Of a DNA stretch of 9,335 bases, positions 1 through 7,370 are shown in pieces (positions within the stretch are counted from its first letter, which is position 1; each line of letters begins with the position of its first letter). The DNA lies in contig JANTGU010000068.1 in assembly GCA_024762735.1 (NCBI GenBank), positions 1 through 9,335 of the forward strand, read 5' to 3'. The translations under genes were made by a program, and so were the position numbers. Source of the stretch: Bacteroidales bacterium (GTDB lineage: Bacteria; Bacteroidota; Bacteroidia; Bacteroidales; F082). Under the pieces are notes generated by a model. It worked only from the letters and a program-made list of their open reading frames with translations, did not search any database and was not told where the DNA came from.

Positions 1-16
1 AAAAACGATTAACTTT

Positions 17-88
17 AACTTTTCCAAAGTTTTAAACTTCAACTTTTCCAAAGTTTTAAACTTCAACTTTTCCAAAGTTTTAAACTTT
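17..88. repeat. Three tandem 24-bp repeats made of nested palindromes
   Basis: Three head-to-tail copies (17-40, 41-64, 65-88) of a 24-bp unit that begins AACTTTTCCAAAGTTTTAAA and ends CTTC. The first two are identical and the third differs only in its last base. Each unit contains AACTTT-TCC-AAAGTT and, overlapping it, AAGTTT-T-AAACTT, so every copy can fold in two mutually exclusive ways. There are no unique spacers, so it is not a CRISPR array. No gene lies between this block and the window start. Confidence 0.9.
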
Positions 89-97
89 GGAAAAGTT
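65..97. terminator. Perfect 15-bp hairpin closing the tandem repeats, possible terminator
   Basis: The left arm AACTTTTCCAAAGTT (65-79) and right arm AACTTTGGAAAAGTT (83-97) are exact reverse complements around a 3-nt loop. A TTTTT run follows at 106-110, and an outer pairing of AAAACGA (2-8) with TCGTTTT (110-116) is also possible. This suits a rho-independent terminator of a gene ending before the window, possibly working in both directions. The two extra upstream left arms could compete for the single right arm. The terminator role is inferred. Confidence 0.5.
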
Positions 98-141
98 AAT
101 GAAAGTTTTTCGTTTTATTTGCAGGCATTAAAACTCTATGG

Positions 142-1206
142 ATGAATTATCGATTGTTTATAGTTGTTTTGTTGTTGATTGCTTCCTGTTCAAAACCAGA
201 CCGGAAAGAGCCTGATGCACCTGTTACTGACTTTTTTGTTCACGGAGCTGACCTGTCGGCTTTTCCTCAAATTGATTCGGTGCATCCCATATTTTACAAT
301 GCAAGCGGACAAAAGGAGGATTTTTTATCTATCCTTAAAAATAGTGGTGTTAATACTGTCAGGTTGAGGCTGTGGAATCATCCTGCCACCCGGCACTCCT
401 CGTTGGATGAGGTAAAGATGTTTTCAGCCAAACTTCGGGCGATGGGCTTTAAGTTGTGGATTGACCTTCACTATTCCGATACCTGGGCTGACCCGGGGCA
501 ACAGGAGCCGCCCGTAGCCTGGCAAGGGATATCATTTGAGGCACTCAACGACAGCGTGTACAGTTTTACACGAAAAGTAACTTCTGAAATTGAGCCCGAC
601 TTTATCCAGATAGGAAACGAAATTAACCCTGGCTTTTTAATTCCTGACGGTTCCATCAGTAACGAAATGCAGTTTCTGATGTTGTTGTCATCGGGTGTAA
701 AGGCAGTACGTGATTTTTCCGATTCCACTAAAATTATCATCCATTACGCGGGTATCACGGGAACAGATTGGTTTTTTTCAAAGGTCAGTACCATTGATTA
801 CGACATCATTGGCATATCCTATTACCCGGTTTGGCATGGTCATGATTTATCAGGGCTGGCTGATACGTTGACCTATTTAGGCAACACCTTTCAGAAAAAG
901 GTACTGATAGCAGAAACCGCCTATCCTTTTACCCTGGCGTGGAACGATCAAACACACAATTTGGTGGGGCTCGATAGTCAGCTTATTTTACCTGAATACC
1001 CGGCTACCCCCAAAGGCCAGAAAGATTTTATGGCAGCCCTAAAGACCATCATGGAAGCCAACGAGCAGGGCATCGGATTTTGCTACTGGGGAGGCGAGTT
1101 AATTGCTTTTAAAGGGCCACAGGCAACCGATGGCTCCTCGTGGGAGAATCAAGCTTTATTCGATTTTAATAACCTGGCACTGCCGGTTTTGGAAGTTTTT
1201 AAGTAG
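142..1206 (+). CDS. GH53 arabinogalactan endo-beta-1,4-galactanase, lipoprotein
   Basis: Family 53 glycoside hydrolases cut beta-1,4-galactan side chains (arabinogalactan I, pectin) by a retaining mechanism in a TIM barrel. The protein has 354 residues. A lipoprotein signal ends in IASC with the lipidated Cys at residue 16, so it is predicted to be anchored in a membrane, probably the outer one. The family opening GADLSAFPQ lies at 35-43 and NTVRLRLWNHP at 71-81. The acid/base is E160 in QIGNE and the nucleophile is E258 in LIAETAYPFT; their 98-residue spacing matches characterised GH53 enzymes as I recall them (E165/E263). YWGGE near 315-319 fits a late barrel strand. The ATG at 142 is the only start that gives a full signal peptide. 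A weak promoter-like TTTATTTG lies at 114-121. No SusC/SusD or other galactan gene is in the window, so a polysaccharide utilisation locus, if any, would lie upstream. It is convergent with the next gene, with a 25-bp gap and no visible terminator. Confidence 0.93.
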   Translation: MNYRLFIVVLLLIASCSKPDRKEPDAPVTDFFVHGADLSAFPQIDSVHPIFYNASGQKEDFLSILKNSGVNTVRLRLWNHPATRHSSLDEVKMFSAKLRAMGFKLWIDLHYSDTWADPGQQEPPVAWQGISFEALNDSVYSFTRKVTSEIEPDFIQIGNEINPGFLIPDGSISNEMQFLMLLSSGVKAVRDFSDSTKIIIHYAGITGTDWFFSKVSTIDYDIIGISYYPVWHGHDLSGLADTLTYLGNTFQKKVLIAETAYPFTLAWNDQTHNLVGLDSQLILPEYPATPKGQKDFMAALKTIMEANEQGIGFCYWGGELIAFKGPQATDGSSWENQALFDFNNLALPVLEVFK

Positions 1207-1231
1207 TGGAAGGAAGGTTAAGGCCGGCAAC

Positions 1232-2125
1232 CTACTTTTCAACTTTTTCTTCCAACGACTTAAACCCTTCGCCAAGTATTTCGCTGGCGTTAAGTACCGT
1301 GACAAAAGCCCGTGGGTCAACATGGTGAATAAACTCCTGCAGGATGGCTACCTCGCGACGGTTCACCACTGTAAACATGATGGTTTTATCGTTGCCATGG
1401 TACATTCCTTTACCGTCAATCAGGGTGCCCCCGCGGTTCAGGTCATCAATAATTTTCCTCTTGATTTTCTCCGTTTCTTCCGAAATGATAAAAAGCACCT
1501 TGTCGTAACTAATCCCTTCGAGTATGGTGTCCAGAATTTTCCCGGTAATATAAATCACAATGAGCGAGTAAAACGGGATTTTCCAATCTTTAAAAACGAT
1601 TAGCCCGAACAGCACAATGGTCGAGTCAACCAGTATTAACAGCCTTCCCACCGGAAGATGGGTAAATTTACTGATGATCATGGCCACGATATCGGTACCT
1701 CCCGAAGTGGCTTTGGTTTTAAAAATAAGACCCAGCCCCACGCCTGAGAACACGCCCCCGACAATGGACGAGAGCAGCACATCGTCGGTAATGAGTGGTT
1801 GGGTACCATAAAAATAGGTTAGCCCGTCAACAAATACCGCGGTGGCCACAAAGCCCACCACTGTTTTGGCACCGAAGCGCGGCCCCAGAACTTTAATGGC
1901 AATAAGGGTTAGTGGCACATCAAAAGCAAGTGCCATGGCACCTACCGGCGTGCCAAGCAGGTAGTGCAACACGATGGAAATACCATAAACGCCACCCGGT
2001 ACAATTTTATGAGGGGTAATAAAAAACACGAACCCGGCTGCCAAAATAAAGGCACCCGCGATAATCATCAGGTAGTTGATAATCCATTTCCAGCTAAACC
2101 GTTTTTCTTTTATTAAAAATGCCAT
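1232..2125 (-). CDS. YitT family membrane protein (DUF161 + C-terminal DUF2179)
   Basis: Integral inner-membrane protein of 297 residues, the usual length for the YitT family, whose transport or signalling role is not settled. Hydrophobic segments lie near residues 16-36, 44-56, 62-80, 88-104, 117-134, 160-177 and 183-198. Family-like signatures are FFITPHKIVPGGVYGIS (34-50) and SGGTDIVAMI (141-150). Residues from about 207 to 290 form a soluble DUF2179 domain (GTLIDGKGMYHGNDK at 233-247), which belongs to the PII-like ferredoxin-fold group and suggests a small-ligand sensor; this part is inference. The ATG (complement of 2123-2125) is preceded by a TAnnTTTG-type box that would give a leader of roughly 30 nt. 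It appears monocistronic, since the next gene on this strand ends 224 bp upstream with a hairpin in between. Confidence 0.92.
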   Translation of the reverse strand: MAFLIKEKRFSWKWIINYLMIIAGAFILAAGFVFFITPHKIVPGGVYGISIVLHYLLGTPVGAMALAFDVPLTLIAIKVLGPRFGAKTVVGFVATAVFVDGLTYFYGTQPLITDDVLLSSIVGGVFSGVGLGLIFKTKATSGGTDIVAMIISKFTHLPVGRLLILVDSTIVLFGLIVFKDWKIPFYSLIVIYITGKILDTILEGISYDKVLFIISEETEKIKRKIIDDLNRGGTLIDGKGMYHGNDKTIMFTVVNRREVAILQEFIHHVDPRAFVTVLNASEILGEGFKSLEEKVEK

Positions 2126-2160
2126 AACTAATTATTATTAAGTGGTGTTAAAAAGGCGCG

Positions 2161-2168
2161 CAAAAGTA
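2161..2168 (-). promoter_or_regulatory. Bacteroidota -7 box for the YitT gene
   Basis: Read on the minus strand this is TACTTTTG followed by CGCG, matching the TAnnTTTG consensus of Bacteroidota sigma-ABfr promoters. It lies 35 bp upstream of the YitT start codon, giving a predicted transcript start near 2153. No convincing -33 TTTG is visible at the usual distance. The 10-mer GCGCAAAAGT (plus strand 2158-2167) recurs at 2300-2309, where the minus strand reads CACTTTTG, a one-mismatch version of the box. Confidence 0.5.
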
Positions 2169-2240
2169 ACTGAATAGTTGATTCTACTACCCATTAAACG
2201 AAAATTAATAATTTATTAATAATCCTTACCCGTCGGGCTA

Positions 2241-2271
2241 CTCCAGATGGACTAATATCAGCCATCTGGAG
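2241..2271 (-). terminator. 10-bp perfect inverted repeat between the T9SS gene and the YitT gene
   Basis: CTCCAGATGG (2241-2250) and CCATCTGGAG (2262-2271) are exact reverse complements around an 11-nt loop. On the minus strand it lies about 80 nt beyond the stop of the secreted-protein gene and upstream of the YitT promoter box. It would therefore separate the two transcripts. It has no U-tract directly after the stem on either strand, so a terminator or mRNA 3'-end role is only likely, and a regulator-binding site is possible. Confidence 0.4.
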
Positions 2272-2349
2272 GTAACTCGTAAACTCGTCAGTGTTAGTAG
2301 CGCAAAAGTGTCATACAACGTTTATAACGCAAAAGCTGTGCGTTTACAC

Positions 2350-4242
2350 TTACCTAACGATCATCTTTTTCGATACCGATTTGTTGCCAGCCGTTACCGT
2401 ATAAAAATAGATGCCCGGTTTAAGTTGCGACACATCAAGCTTAAAAACATATGCCCCGGCAGCGTTGGCAACTTTTGCTTGGCTGTAAACCTGTTGTCCT
2501 ATTAAGTTATTGACCGATAGGGCGAGGGTACCTGCACGGGTAGTGTTCACATCAATCATGGTTTGATCCGTAGCCGGGTTGGGTTGGTTTTGCAAAACTT
2601 CAAAAGCAGCATCTAACTTTTGGTTGATTCCCACGGTTGGAGGCAAGACCTGTAAATAAACCATGTTATTATTTACAGGAGCATGGTTGCCTCCGGTAGG
2701 CTGTACACTGTTTCCGGGTAAATTGTCAGTTTGATATAAGATGTGGAGCGTATCAGGTATAGATGAATTATTGTGCATTACCGGATAAGCTGATGGATAG
2801 ACGCATTCGCTGAAGAGGTGTAACACATCACCGGTCCAATCGGTAAACAACCCCCACTGGTTTTGGCCGTCCAGTTCGGTGCCATGTTCCCATATATGAC
2901 GGTAGTTCTGGCTTAGCTCAGCATTGGAGAAGCCTACGGAAAGCGCCGAGTAAACGATGGTAACAAGGTTAACCCCGTTAATATCCCGTTTAACCGTAAT
3001 TTGAGGCATTGATGTAAGCGAGGCAAAATAGGGTGCCACGCCAACAATGGTATCGTCATCGTGAGGTTGAGTCCAGGCCGCCAGCTGTCCTGCCTGATAT
3101 AACGGGTGCGTGGTCCAGTCATCGGGAATAATATCGTTGGTAAGTTGCGTGGTATCTAACGGACTCATGTTTTCATTCCAGTAAACCAGCCCGTCAGAAT
3201 AAGGGTAATAACTATAACCATCAGCCGGGTCATCATCAACATGAATCTGCCGGCCAAAGGCTACGTGTACCAGGCCTTCATCGTCGATAGCAACAGCGTT
3301 GTATCCATCGCCACCTCCACATTGGGGCAAGGTTCCTTCGTTGCCGGTGAAGAAGGGCATGGGGCTGTTGTAAAAGATGATTTTTTCCCAGCTGTCACCC
3401 CCATCGTACGATTTCATCACGTAGCCGTCTTTTATCCCGTCAAAAGCTACGAAAGCGATGGTGTCGCCGTGTGGAATGGCCCAGGCGTAGTCATCGCCTC
3501 CAATGCCGCTGGTCTCGTCCGATGACATACCGGGGAGAATTTCATTTTCGGGATCCCAGGTCTGGCCGCCATCGCTTGAACGCGAGTAAACCAAGGCTTC
3601 GTTTAAACCTTCGTAGGTTTTATTAAATCCGGCGCAGGCAATGATATGGATTACATCATGGTTAGGACCCGTGGTTATCATGCGAGCCCAGGTTAAATCC
3701 ATGTTATCGGGAGCGGGACCGGTCAAAGTAAAGTGCTGCCAATCACCGGTGCCCTTGTGTTCGCGCCACGAAAACATAAGTCCCGTATTGTTGAGGGTGT
3801 GTGCTACTACAATCTCACCATCGGCACCATAAGGTGCTATGGATGGCCAGCCTGTTCTTACATCTTCGATGCGGGAGGTTGGGTCAGGGCCCCAGCTGGT
3901 TCCATCAAAATAGTTGTAGCCGGTTCCCCGTTCCGGAAAATTGGGAACCCCCGTTTCTGCTCCCCTGGTCCAGACTGCTGCCATGGTGCCATCGTCAAAA
4001 ACCCAAATCCGTTTCGACATGCTGGAGTTCGATTGTAAATCGTACCAGGTAGTGCCTACTACCTCATCAACCCCCTTGTTGCTAACGTAAGGGTTTGCAG
4101 GCAGCGTAGGGAGTGCATCGGTTGAGTGAATGCCTGTTTGGGCAACCGTGTTAAAAAGGGCCTGTTGCTTTAACTGAGCCTCCTGGGCATAGGAAAAAAA
4201 GCCTGATCCCATAATAAAAATAAGAAGTAAAAGTTTTTTCAT
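2350..4242 (-). CDS. Secreted T9SS type A sorting-domain protein with Asp-boxes
   Basis: Protein of 630 residues exported by Sec and then by the type IX system to the cell surface or medium. A signal peptide covers residues 1-19 (hydrophobic LLLLIFIM, cleavage likely in SYA-QEA). Two Asp-boxes, SSDGGQTW (222-229) and SYDGGDSW (278-285), show a beta-propeller of the sialidase/BNR-like kind; IAFVAFDGIKDGYV and VHVAFG look like propeller strands. The C-terminal domain from about 548 has the T9SS layout: NQPNPATD (552-559), NNLIGQQVYS (578-587), LDVSQLKPGIYFYTVTAG (602-619) and a basic end SKKMIVR. Between them (about 300-540) I recognise no catalytic family, so sialidase activity should not be assumed; adhesion or glycan binding are alternatives. 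The ATG gives an intact signal peptide directly. It is divergent from pepP across a 136-bp intergenic region that holds a 9-bp inverted repeat. Confidence 0.9.
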   Translation of the reverse strand: MKKLLLLIFIMGSGFFSYAQEAQLKQQALFNTVAQTGIHSTDALPTLPANPYVSNKGVDEVVGTTWYDLQSNSSMSKRIWVFDDGTMAAVWTRGAETGVPNFPERGTGYNYFDGTSWGPDPTSRIEDVRTGWPSIAPYGADGEIVVAHTLNNTGLMFSWREHKGTGDWQHFTLTGPAPDNMDLTWARMITTGPNHDVIHIIACAGFNKTYEGLNEALVYSRSSDGGQTWDPENEILPGMSSDETSGIGGDDYAWAIPHGDTIAFVAFDGIKDGYVMKSYDGGDSWEKIIFYNSPMPFFTGNEGTLPQCGGGDGYNAVAIDDEGLVHVAFGRQIHVDDDPADGYSYYPYSDGLVYWNENMSPLDTTQLTNDIIPDDWTTHPLYQAGQLAAWTQPHDDDTIVGVAPYFASLTSMPQITVKRDINGVNLVTIVYSALSVGFSNAELSQNYRHIWEHGTELDGQNQWGLFTDWTGDVLHLFSECVYPSAYPVMHNNSSIPDTLHILYQTDNLPGNSVQPTGGNHAPVNNNMVYLQVLPPTVGINQKLDAAFEVLQNQPNPATDQTMIDVNTTRAGTLALSVNNLIGQQVYSQAKVANAAGAYVFKLDVSQLKPGIYFYTVTAGNKSVSKKMIVR

Positions 4243-4279
4243 AATGGTGAATTTTAATTGTAGTTGTTTTTAAGTTAAC

Positions 4280-4302
4280 TTTAAACAACCTCTTTGTTTA
4301 AA
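4280..4302. repeat. 9-bp perfect inverted repeat in the divergent intergenic region
   Basis: TTTAAACAA (4280-4288) and TTGTTTAAA (4294-4302) are exact reverse complements separated by CCTCT. The repeat lies 38 bp upstream of the secreted-protein start and about 50 bp upstream of the pepP -7 box. It could be an operator or a leader hairpin of the secreted-protein mRNA. The region is A/T-rich, so chance occurrence is not excluded. Confidence 0.45.
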
Positions 4303-4351
4303 CTAAAACTGATTTATTGAACGGATAAAGGTACAAGAAAATCAATTAATG

Positions 4352-4359
4352 TATCTTTG
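4352..4359 (+). promoter_or_regulatory. Bacteroidota -7 box for pepP-xseAB
   Basis: TATCTTTG matches the TAnnTTTG consensus exactly and lies 27 bp before the pepP ATG, predicting a transcript start near 4366 and a very short A-rich leader without Shine-Dalgarno. No clear -33 element is seen at 19-23 bp upstream; a TTG at 4317-4319 is too far away. Confidence 0.6.
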
Positions 4360-4378
4360 AAACTTAAAAAATAAAATT

Positions 4379-5671
4379 ATGCGATATCAACCTATCGACC
4401 CGAAATTGTTTGAATACAACAGGAATAACCTGGTCAAACTGATGAAACCCGAATCGGTGGCGGTGCTGCAGCCGGCGGATCAATACCCCCGCAACGGCGA
4501 CCAGTATTTTCCCTATCGGCAGCAATCGGATTTGTTTTACCTGACAGGCATTGAACAGGAAAAAACCGTGTTGCTGATGGCTCCTGGCTTTAGCAATAAG
4601 CAGTTTCGCGAAGCGCTGTTTATTTTAAAACCTGATAAAAAATTAGAAACCTGGGAAGGCCACAAGCTCACCAAACAGGAAGCCCGAGAACTTTCAGGAA
4701 TTGAAAATGTTTTTTGGCTGGAGGATTTTGAAATTGTTCTTCGTGAGGTACTCCTCGACAGCAAGAACTTTTACCTGAACGTGAACGAGTACGTTAAATT
4801 TGTTACCGAAGTGCCCGAACGGAATCATCGCCTGGCCGGTGAATTTCGCGAAAAATACCCCTTGCAGCACTACGAGCGGCTGGCACCGCTGATGAAACAA
4901 CTGCGACAGATAAAATCAGAGCCGGAAATTGATTTGATACGTCACGCCTGCAAAATTACCAACAAGGCTTTCGGCCGTGTGATGAAAACCATTAAACCCG
5001 GCATGAAAGAGTACGAGGTGGAAGCGGAAATAACTGGTGAATTCATCAGGAGCGGCGCCAACGGCCATGGCTACGCACCTATTGTGGCCTCAGGAAAAAG
5101 TGCCTGCATGTTGCATTATATCGACAACGACAAAACCTGTAACGATGGCGATTTGGTGTTAATGGACTTTGGTGCCGAGTACGCCAACTACACGGCTGAC
5201 ATGTCGAGAACCATTCCCGTTAACGGAAAATTTACCCCCCGGCAAAAAGCCTGTTACGATGCTGTTTTGGATGTTTTTAAGCAAGCGCGCGAAATGATGG
5301 TTCCGGGAAACACCATCGATAAAGTGAACAAAGCCGTAACGGGGTTGATGGAGAAAAAGATGATTCAGTTGGGCTTGTTTACCAAAGAGGAGGTTGAAAA
5401 GCAGGATAAAGAGAGTCCCCTCTATGTTAACTACTACATGCACGGGGTTTCGCACCCGTTGGGGCTTGATGTGCATGATGTGGGTTCAAAATATGAACCT
5501 TTTAAAGCGGGCATGGTGGTAACCTGCGAACCGGGACTATATATTGAAGAGGAGAACATGGGCATCCGTATTGAAAATGATATTTTAATTACCGATGACG
5601 GCCCTGTTGATTTGATGATTGACATTCCCATTGAAACCGACGAAATAGAAGCTGCCATGCGCCATGCCTGA
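4379..5671 (+). CDS. pepP: Xaa-Pro aminopeptidase (aminopeptidase P, M24B)
   Basis: Cytoplasmic metallopeptidase that removes an N-terminal residue preceding proline. At 430 residues it has the length of bacterial aminopeptidase P. Residues from about 8 to 145 form the AMP_N domain (RQQSDLFYLTGIEQ at 47-60). The rest is the pita-bread catalytic domain with all five metal ligands in place: D263 (MDFGAEY), D274 (TADMSRT), H359 (HGVSHPLGLDVHD), E384 (VTCEPGLYI) and E399 (GIRIEND). H246 in LHYIDN, H355 and H366 match the other conserved active-site histidines. N400 stands where many homologues have Asp (RIEDD), a mild change next to a ligand. There is no signal peptide. The ATG at 4379 directly follows a strong -7 box and an A-rich leader. 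Its end overlaps the xseA start by 8 bp, indicating co-transcription and probably translational coupling. Confidence 0.94.
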   Translation: MRYQPIDPKLFEYNRNNLVKLMKPESVAVLQPADQYPRNGDQYFPYRQQSDLFYLTGIEQEKTVLLMAPGFSNKQFREALFILKPDKKLETWEGHKLTKQEARELSGIENVFWLEDFEIVLREVLLDSKNFYLNVNEYVKFVTEVPERNHRLAGEFREKYPLQHYERLAPLMKQLRQIKSEPEIDLIRHACKITNKAFGRVMKTIKPGMKEYEVEAEITGEFIRSGANGHGYAPIVASGKSACMLHYIDNDKTCNDGDLVLMDFGAEYANYTADMSRTIPVNGKFTPRQKACYDAVLDVFKQAREMMVPGNTIDKVNKAVTGLMEKKMIQLGLFTKEEVEKQDKESPLYVNYYMHGVSHPLGLDVHDVGSKYEPFKAGMVVTCEPGLYIEEENMGIRIENDILITDDGPVDLMIDIPIETDEIEAAMRHA

Positions 5672-7070
5672 GACTTTTCAATATCAAAATAAAACTCAAA
5701 AATACTACAGCCTCGGTGAGCTTACCGGGAGCATCCGCAAGGTGATTGCCAAAACGTACACTTCGGCCTACTGGGTAAAAACCGAGATTGCCAAGCTCAA
5801 CTTTTATCCTTACAGCGGTCATTGTTATCCCGACTTAGTGGAAAAACAAAACAACAAGGTGGTAGCGCAAATCAGGGCCACCATTTGGTCGGGTACGTAC
5901 GACATCATCAGCAACAAGTTCAGACAAATTACCGGAGAGACCTTGTCAGAAGGGATGAATGTTTTGTTGCTGGTCAGGGTTGTTTATCACGAGCAACACG
6001 GGCTTTCGCTGAACATTGTCGATATAGAACCCTCTTTCACGCTTGGGGAGATGGCTCGTGAAAAACAGCATTCTATCGAAAAGCTTAAAAAGGAGGGGTT
6101 GTTCGATAAAAACCGGCAATTGGAGTTTCCGTTGATTCCCAAAAATATCGCGGTGATATCGGTGGAAACTTCCAAGGGTTACCACGATTTTTTAAACATC
6201 TTGCAAAACAATCGTTACGGGTACTATTTTGAGCATATGCTGTTTCCGGCGCTGCTGCAGGGCGATGGCGCCGTAAAATCCATCGTGCAACAATGTAAGG
6301 AAATTGCCAAAAGAGCGGATCAGTTTGACGTGGTGGTTATTATCCGCGGGGGTGGTGGCGATGTGGGCTTGAGTGCTTACGATCATTACAACCTGGCAAA
6401 AGAGGTGGCCGGATTTCCCCTGCCCGTGCTTACCGGTATTGGTCATGCCACCAACGAAACCGTTTCCGAAATGGTGGCTTTTGCCAACAAAATCACGCCC
6501 ACCGACGTGGCCTATTTTTTAATTGAAAAGTTCGAGCAGTTTCACGCGTTGGTCTATAACCTGGAAGAGCGGCTGGAAAAAGAGAGTCGTCAGTTGTTAA
6601 CCAGGCGAATGGAAGCACTGGACGGGTTTGCGGCAACCTTTAATCAGAAGGTTAAATTTTTGGTGGAGCAAAACAAGGGAAAGCTACAGCTTTATCAATC
6701 AACGGTAAAAAGCCTCGCGATGAACTTTATGACCCGTCAAAAAAGTAATCTTATAGAAATAATAACCCATCTTCAATATAAACCAGCTACTGTTGTCTTG
6801 CACGAAAAAGAGCGTATCGACCACTTGAACGAGATGCTCCTTATGCTGACAAAGCAAAAATTGGAAAACAAACGCTTAGCATTGGATCATCTTGAAACCA
6901 AGCTAACCTTGTTGAAGCCCGAAAACATTTTGAAACGGGGGTACAGCATCACCCGTTTTGAGGGGAAAGCCCTGAAAGATGCCGCACAGGTTAAAGCCGG
7001 CGACACGTTGGTGACTCTGTTAAGCGGGGGAAAAATTGAAAGCACCATTACAAAAACCCATAAAAAATGA
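5664..7070 (+). CDS. xseA: Exodeoxyribonuclease VII large subunit
   Basis: Catalytic subunit of exonuclease VII, which with XseB degrades single-stranded DNA in both directions during mismatch repair and other repair. It has 468 residues, a normal length. An N-terminal OB-fold occupies about 13-125 (YSLGELTGSIRKVI, then VVAQIRATIW). The nuclease domain runs from about 130 to 340 and includes NIAVISVETSKGYHDFLNIL (161-180), IIRGGGGD (226-233) and GIGHATNETVSEMVA (258-272). A long coiled-coil helix of about 285-415 and a C-terminal strand segment with LKRGYSIT (423-430) follow. Against E. coli XseA the key residues D155, R205 and H238 correspond to D175, R228 and H261, but the D241 position is N264, and the usual GGGS is GGGG. 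The start ATG overlaps the pepP stop region by 8 bp, and the 3' end overlaps xseB by 4 bp (ATGA). The family assignment is firm; the effect of the Asn is unknown. Confidence 0.94.
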   Translation: MPETFQYQNKTQKYYSLGELTGSIRKVIAKTYTSAYWVKTEIAKLNFYPYSGHCYPDLVEKQNNKVVAQIRATIWSGTYDIISNKFRQITGETLSEGMNVLLLVRVVYHEQHGLSLNIVDIEPSFTLGEMAREKQHSIEKLKKEGLFDKNRQLEFPLIPKNIAVISVETSKGYHDFLNILQNNRYGYYFEHMLFPALLQGDGAVKSIVQQCKEIAKRADQFDVVVIIRGGGGDVGLSAYDHYNLAKEVAGFPLPVLTGIGHATNETVSEMVAFANKITPTDVAYFLIEKFEQFHALVYNLEERLEKESRQLLTRRMEALDGFAATFNQKVKFLVEQNKGKLQLYQSTVKSLAMNFMTRQKSNLIEIITHLQYKPATVVLHEKERIDHLNEMLLMLTKQKLENKRLALDHLETKLTLLKPENILKRGYSITRFEGKALKDAAQVKAGDTLVTLLSGGKIESTITKTHKK

Positions 7071-7273
7071 GTAAAAGTCAAACCTATCAACAAGCCATCG
7101 ATGAACTGGAAGCCATCGTGAACGAAATAGAAAATGAAGAGATTTCGGTGGATGAGCTATCGGAAAAAGTAAAACGGGCATCGCAACTTATCAAGCTGTG
7201 CAAAACCAAGCTCACCAACACCGAGCAAGAAGTTTCAAAAGTGCTGGATGAGATGAAGAAAGGAGAGGGGTAG
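7067..7273 (+). CDS. xseB: Exodeoxyribonuclease VII small subunit
   Basis: Small partner of XseA, several copies of which coat its coiled-coil arm. At 68 residues it has the normal family size. It is almost wholly helical with the family pattern: TYQQAIDELEAIVNEIEN (6-23), the EISVDEL turn (25-31), then ASQLIKLCKTKL (38-49) and EQEV. The ATGA overlap with the xseA stop implies translational coupling and fixes the start. It is the last gene of the pepP-xseA-xseB unit; no strong terminator follows at once. Confidence 0.93.
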   Translation: MSKSQTYQQAIDELEAIVNEIENEEISVDELSEKVKRASQLIKLCKTKLTNTEQEVSKVLDEMKKGEG

Positions 7274-7305
7274 GAAATAGTATTTTTAAGTGTTTCCCAG
7301 CCGGA

Positions 7306-7329
7306 CAACAGTAATACGGTTTATTGTTG
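7306..7329 (+). terminator. Weak hairpin after xseB
   Basis: CAACAGTAA (7306-7314) pairs with TTATTGTTG (7321-7329) over 9 bp including one G-U, around a 6-nt loop, 33 bp after the xseB stop. There is no U-tract after it, so it is a weak candidate for the end of the operon transcript. The GC-rich palindrome at 7408-7423 may contribute instead. Confidence 0.3.
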
Positions 7330-7370
7330 ATAGAGAATATTACAAAAGAATGCTTAAGTCGAAAGAAGCC

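Noticed and set aside
17..88. CRISPR-like array of short repeats
   Set aside because: The units are directly adjacent with no unique spacers, and no cas genes are nearby.
1103..1603. 166-codon open frame on the plus strand
   Set aside because: It overlaps the GH53 end and the whole 3' half of the YitT gene on the other strand; its composition and lack of family features mark it as a shadow.
2126..2349. Riboswitch or tRNA in the YitT upstream region
   Set aside because: Apart from one simple hairpin no cloverleaf or known riboswitch core could be traced.
3241..4052. Several plus-strand frames of 63-101 codons opposite the T9SS gene
   Set aside because: They are antisense shadows of a well-supported 630-residue protein with signal peptide and sorting domain.
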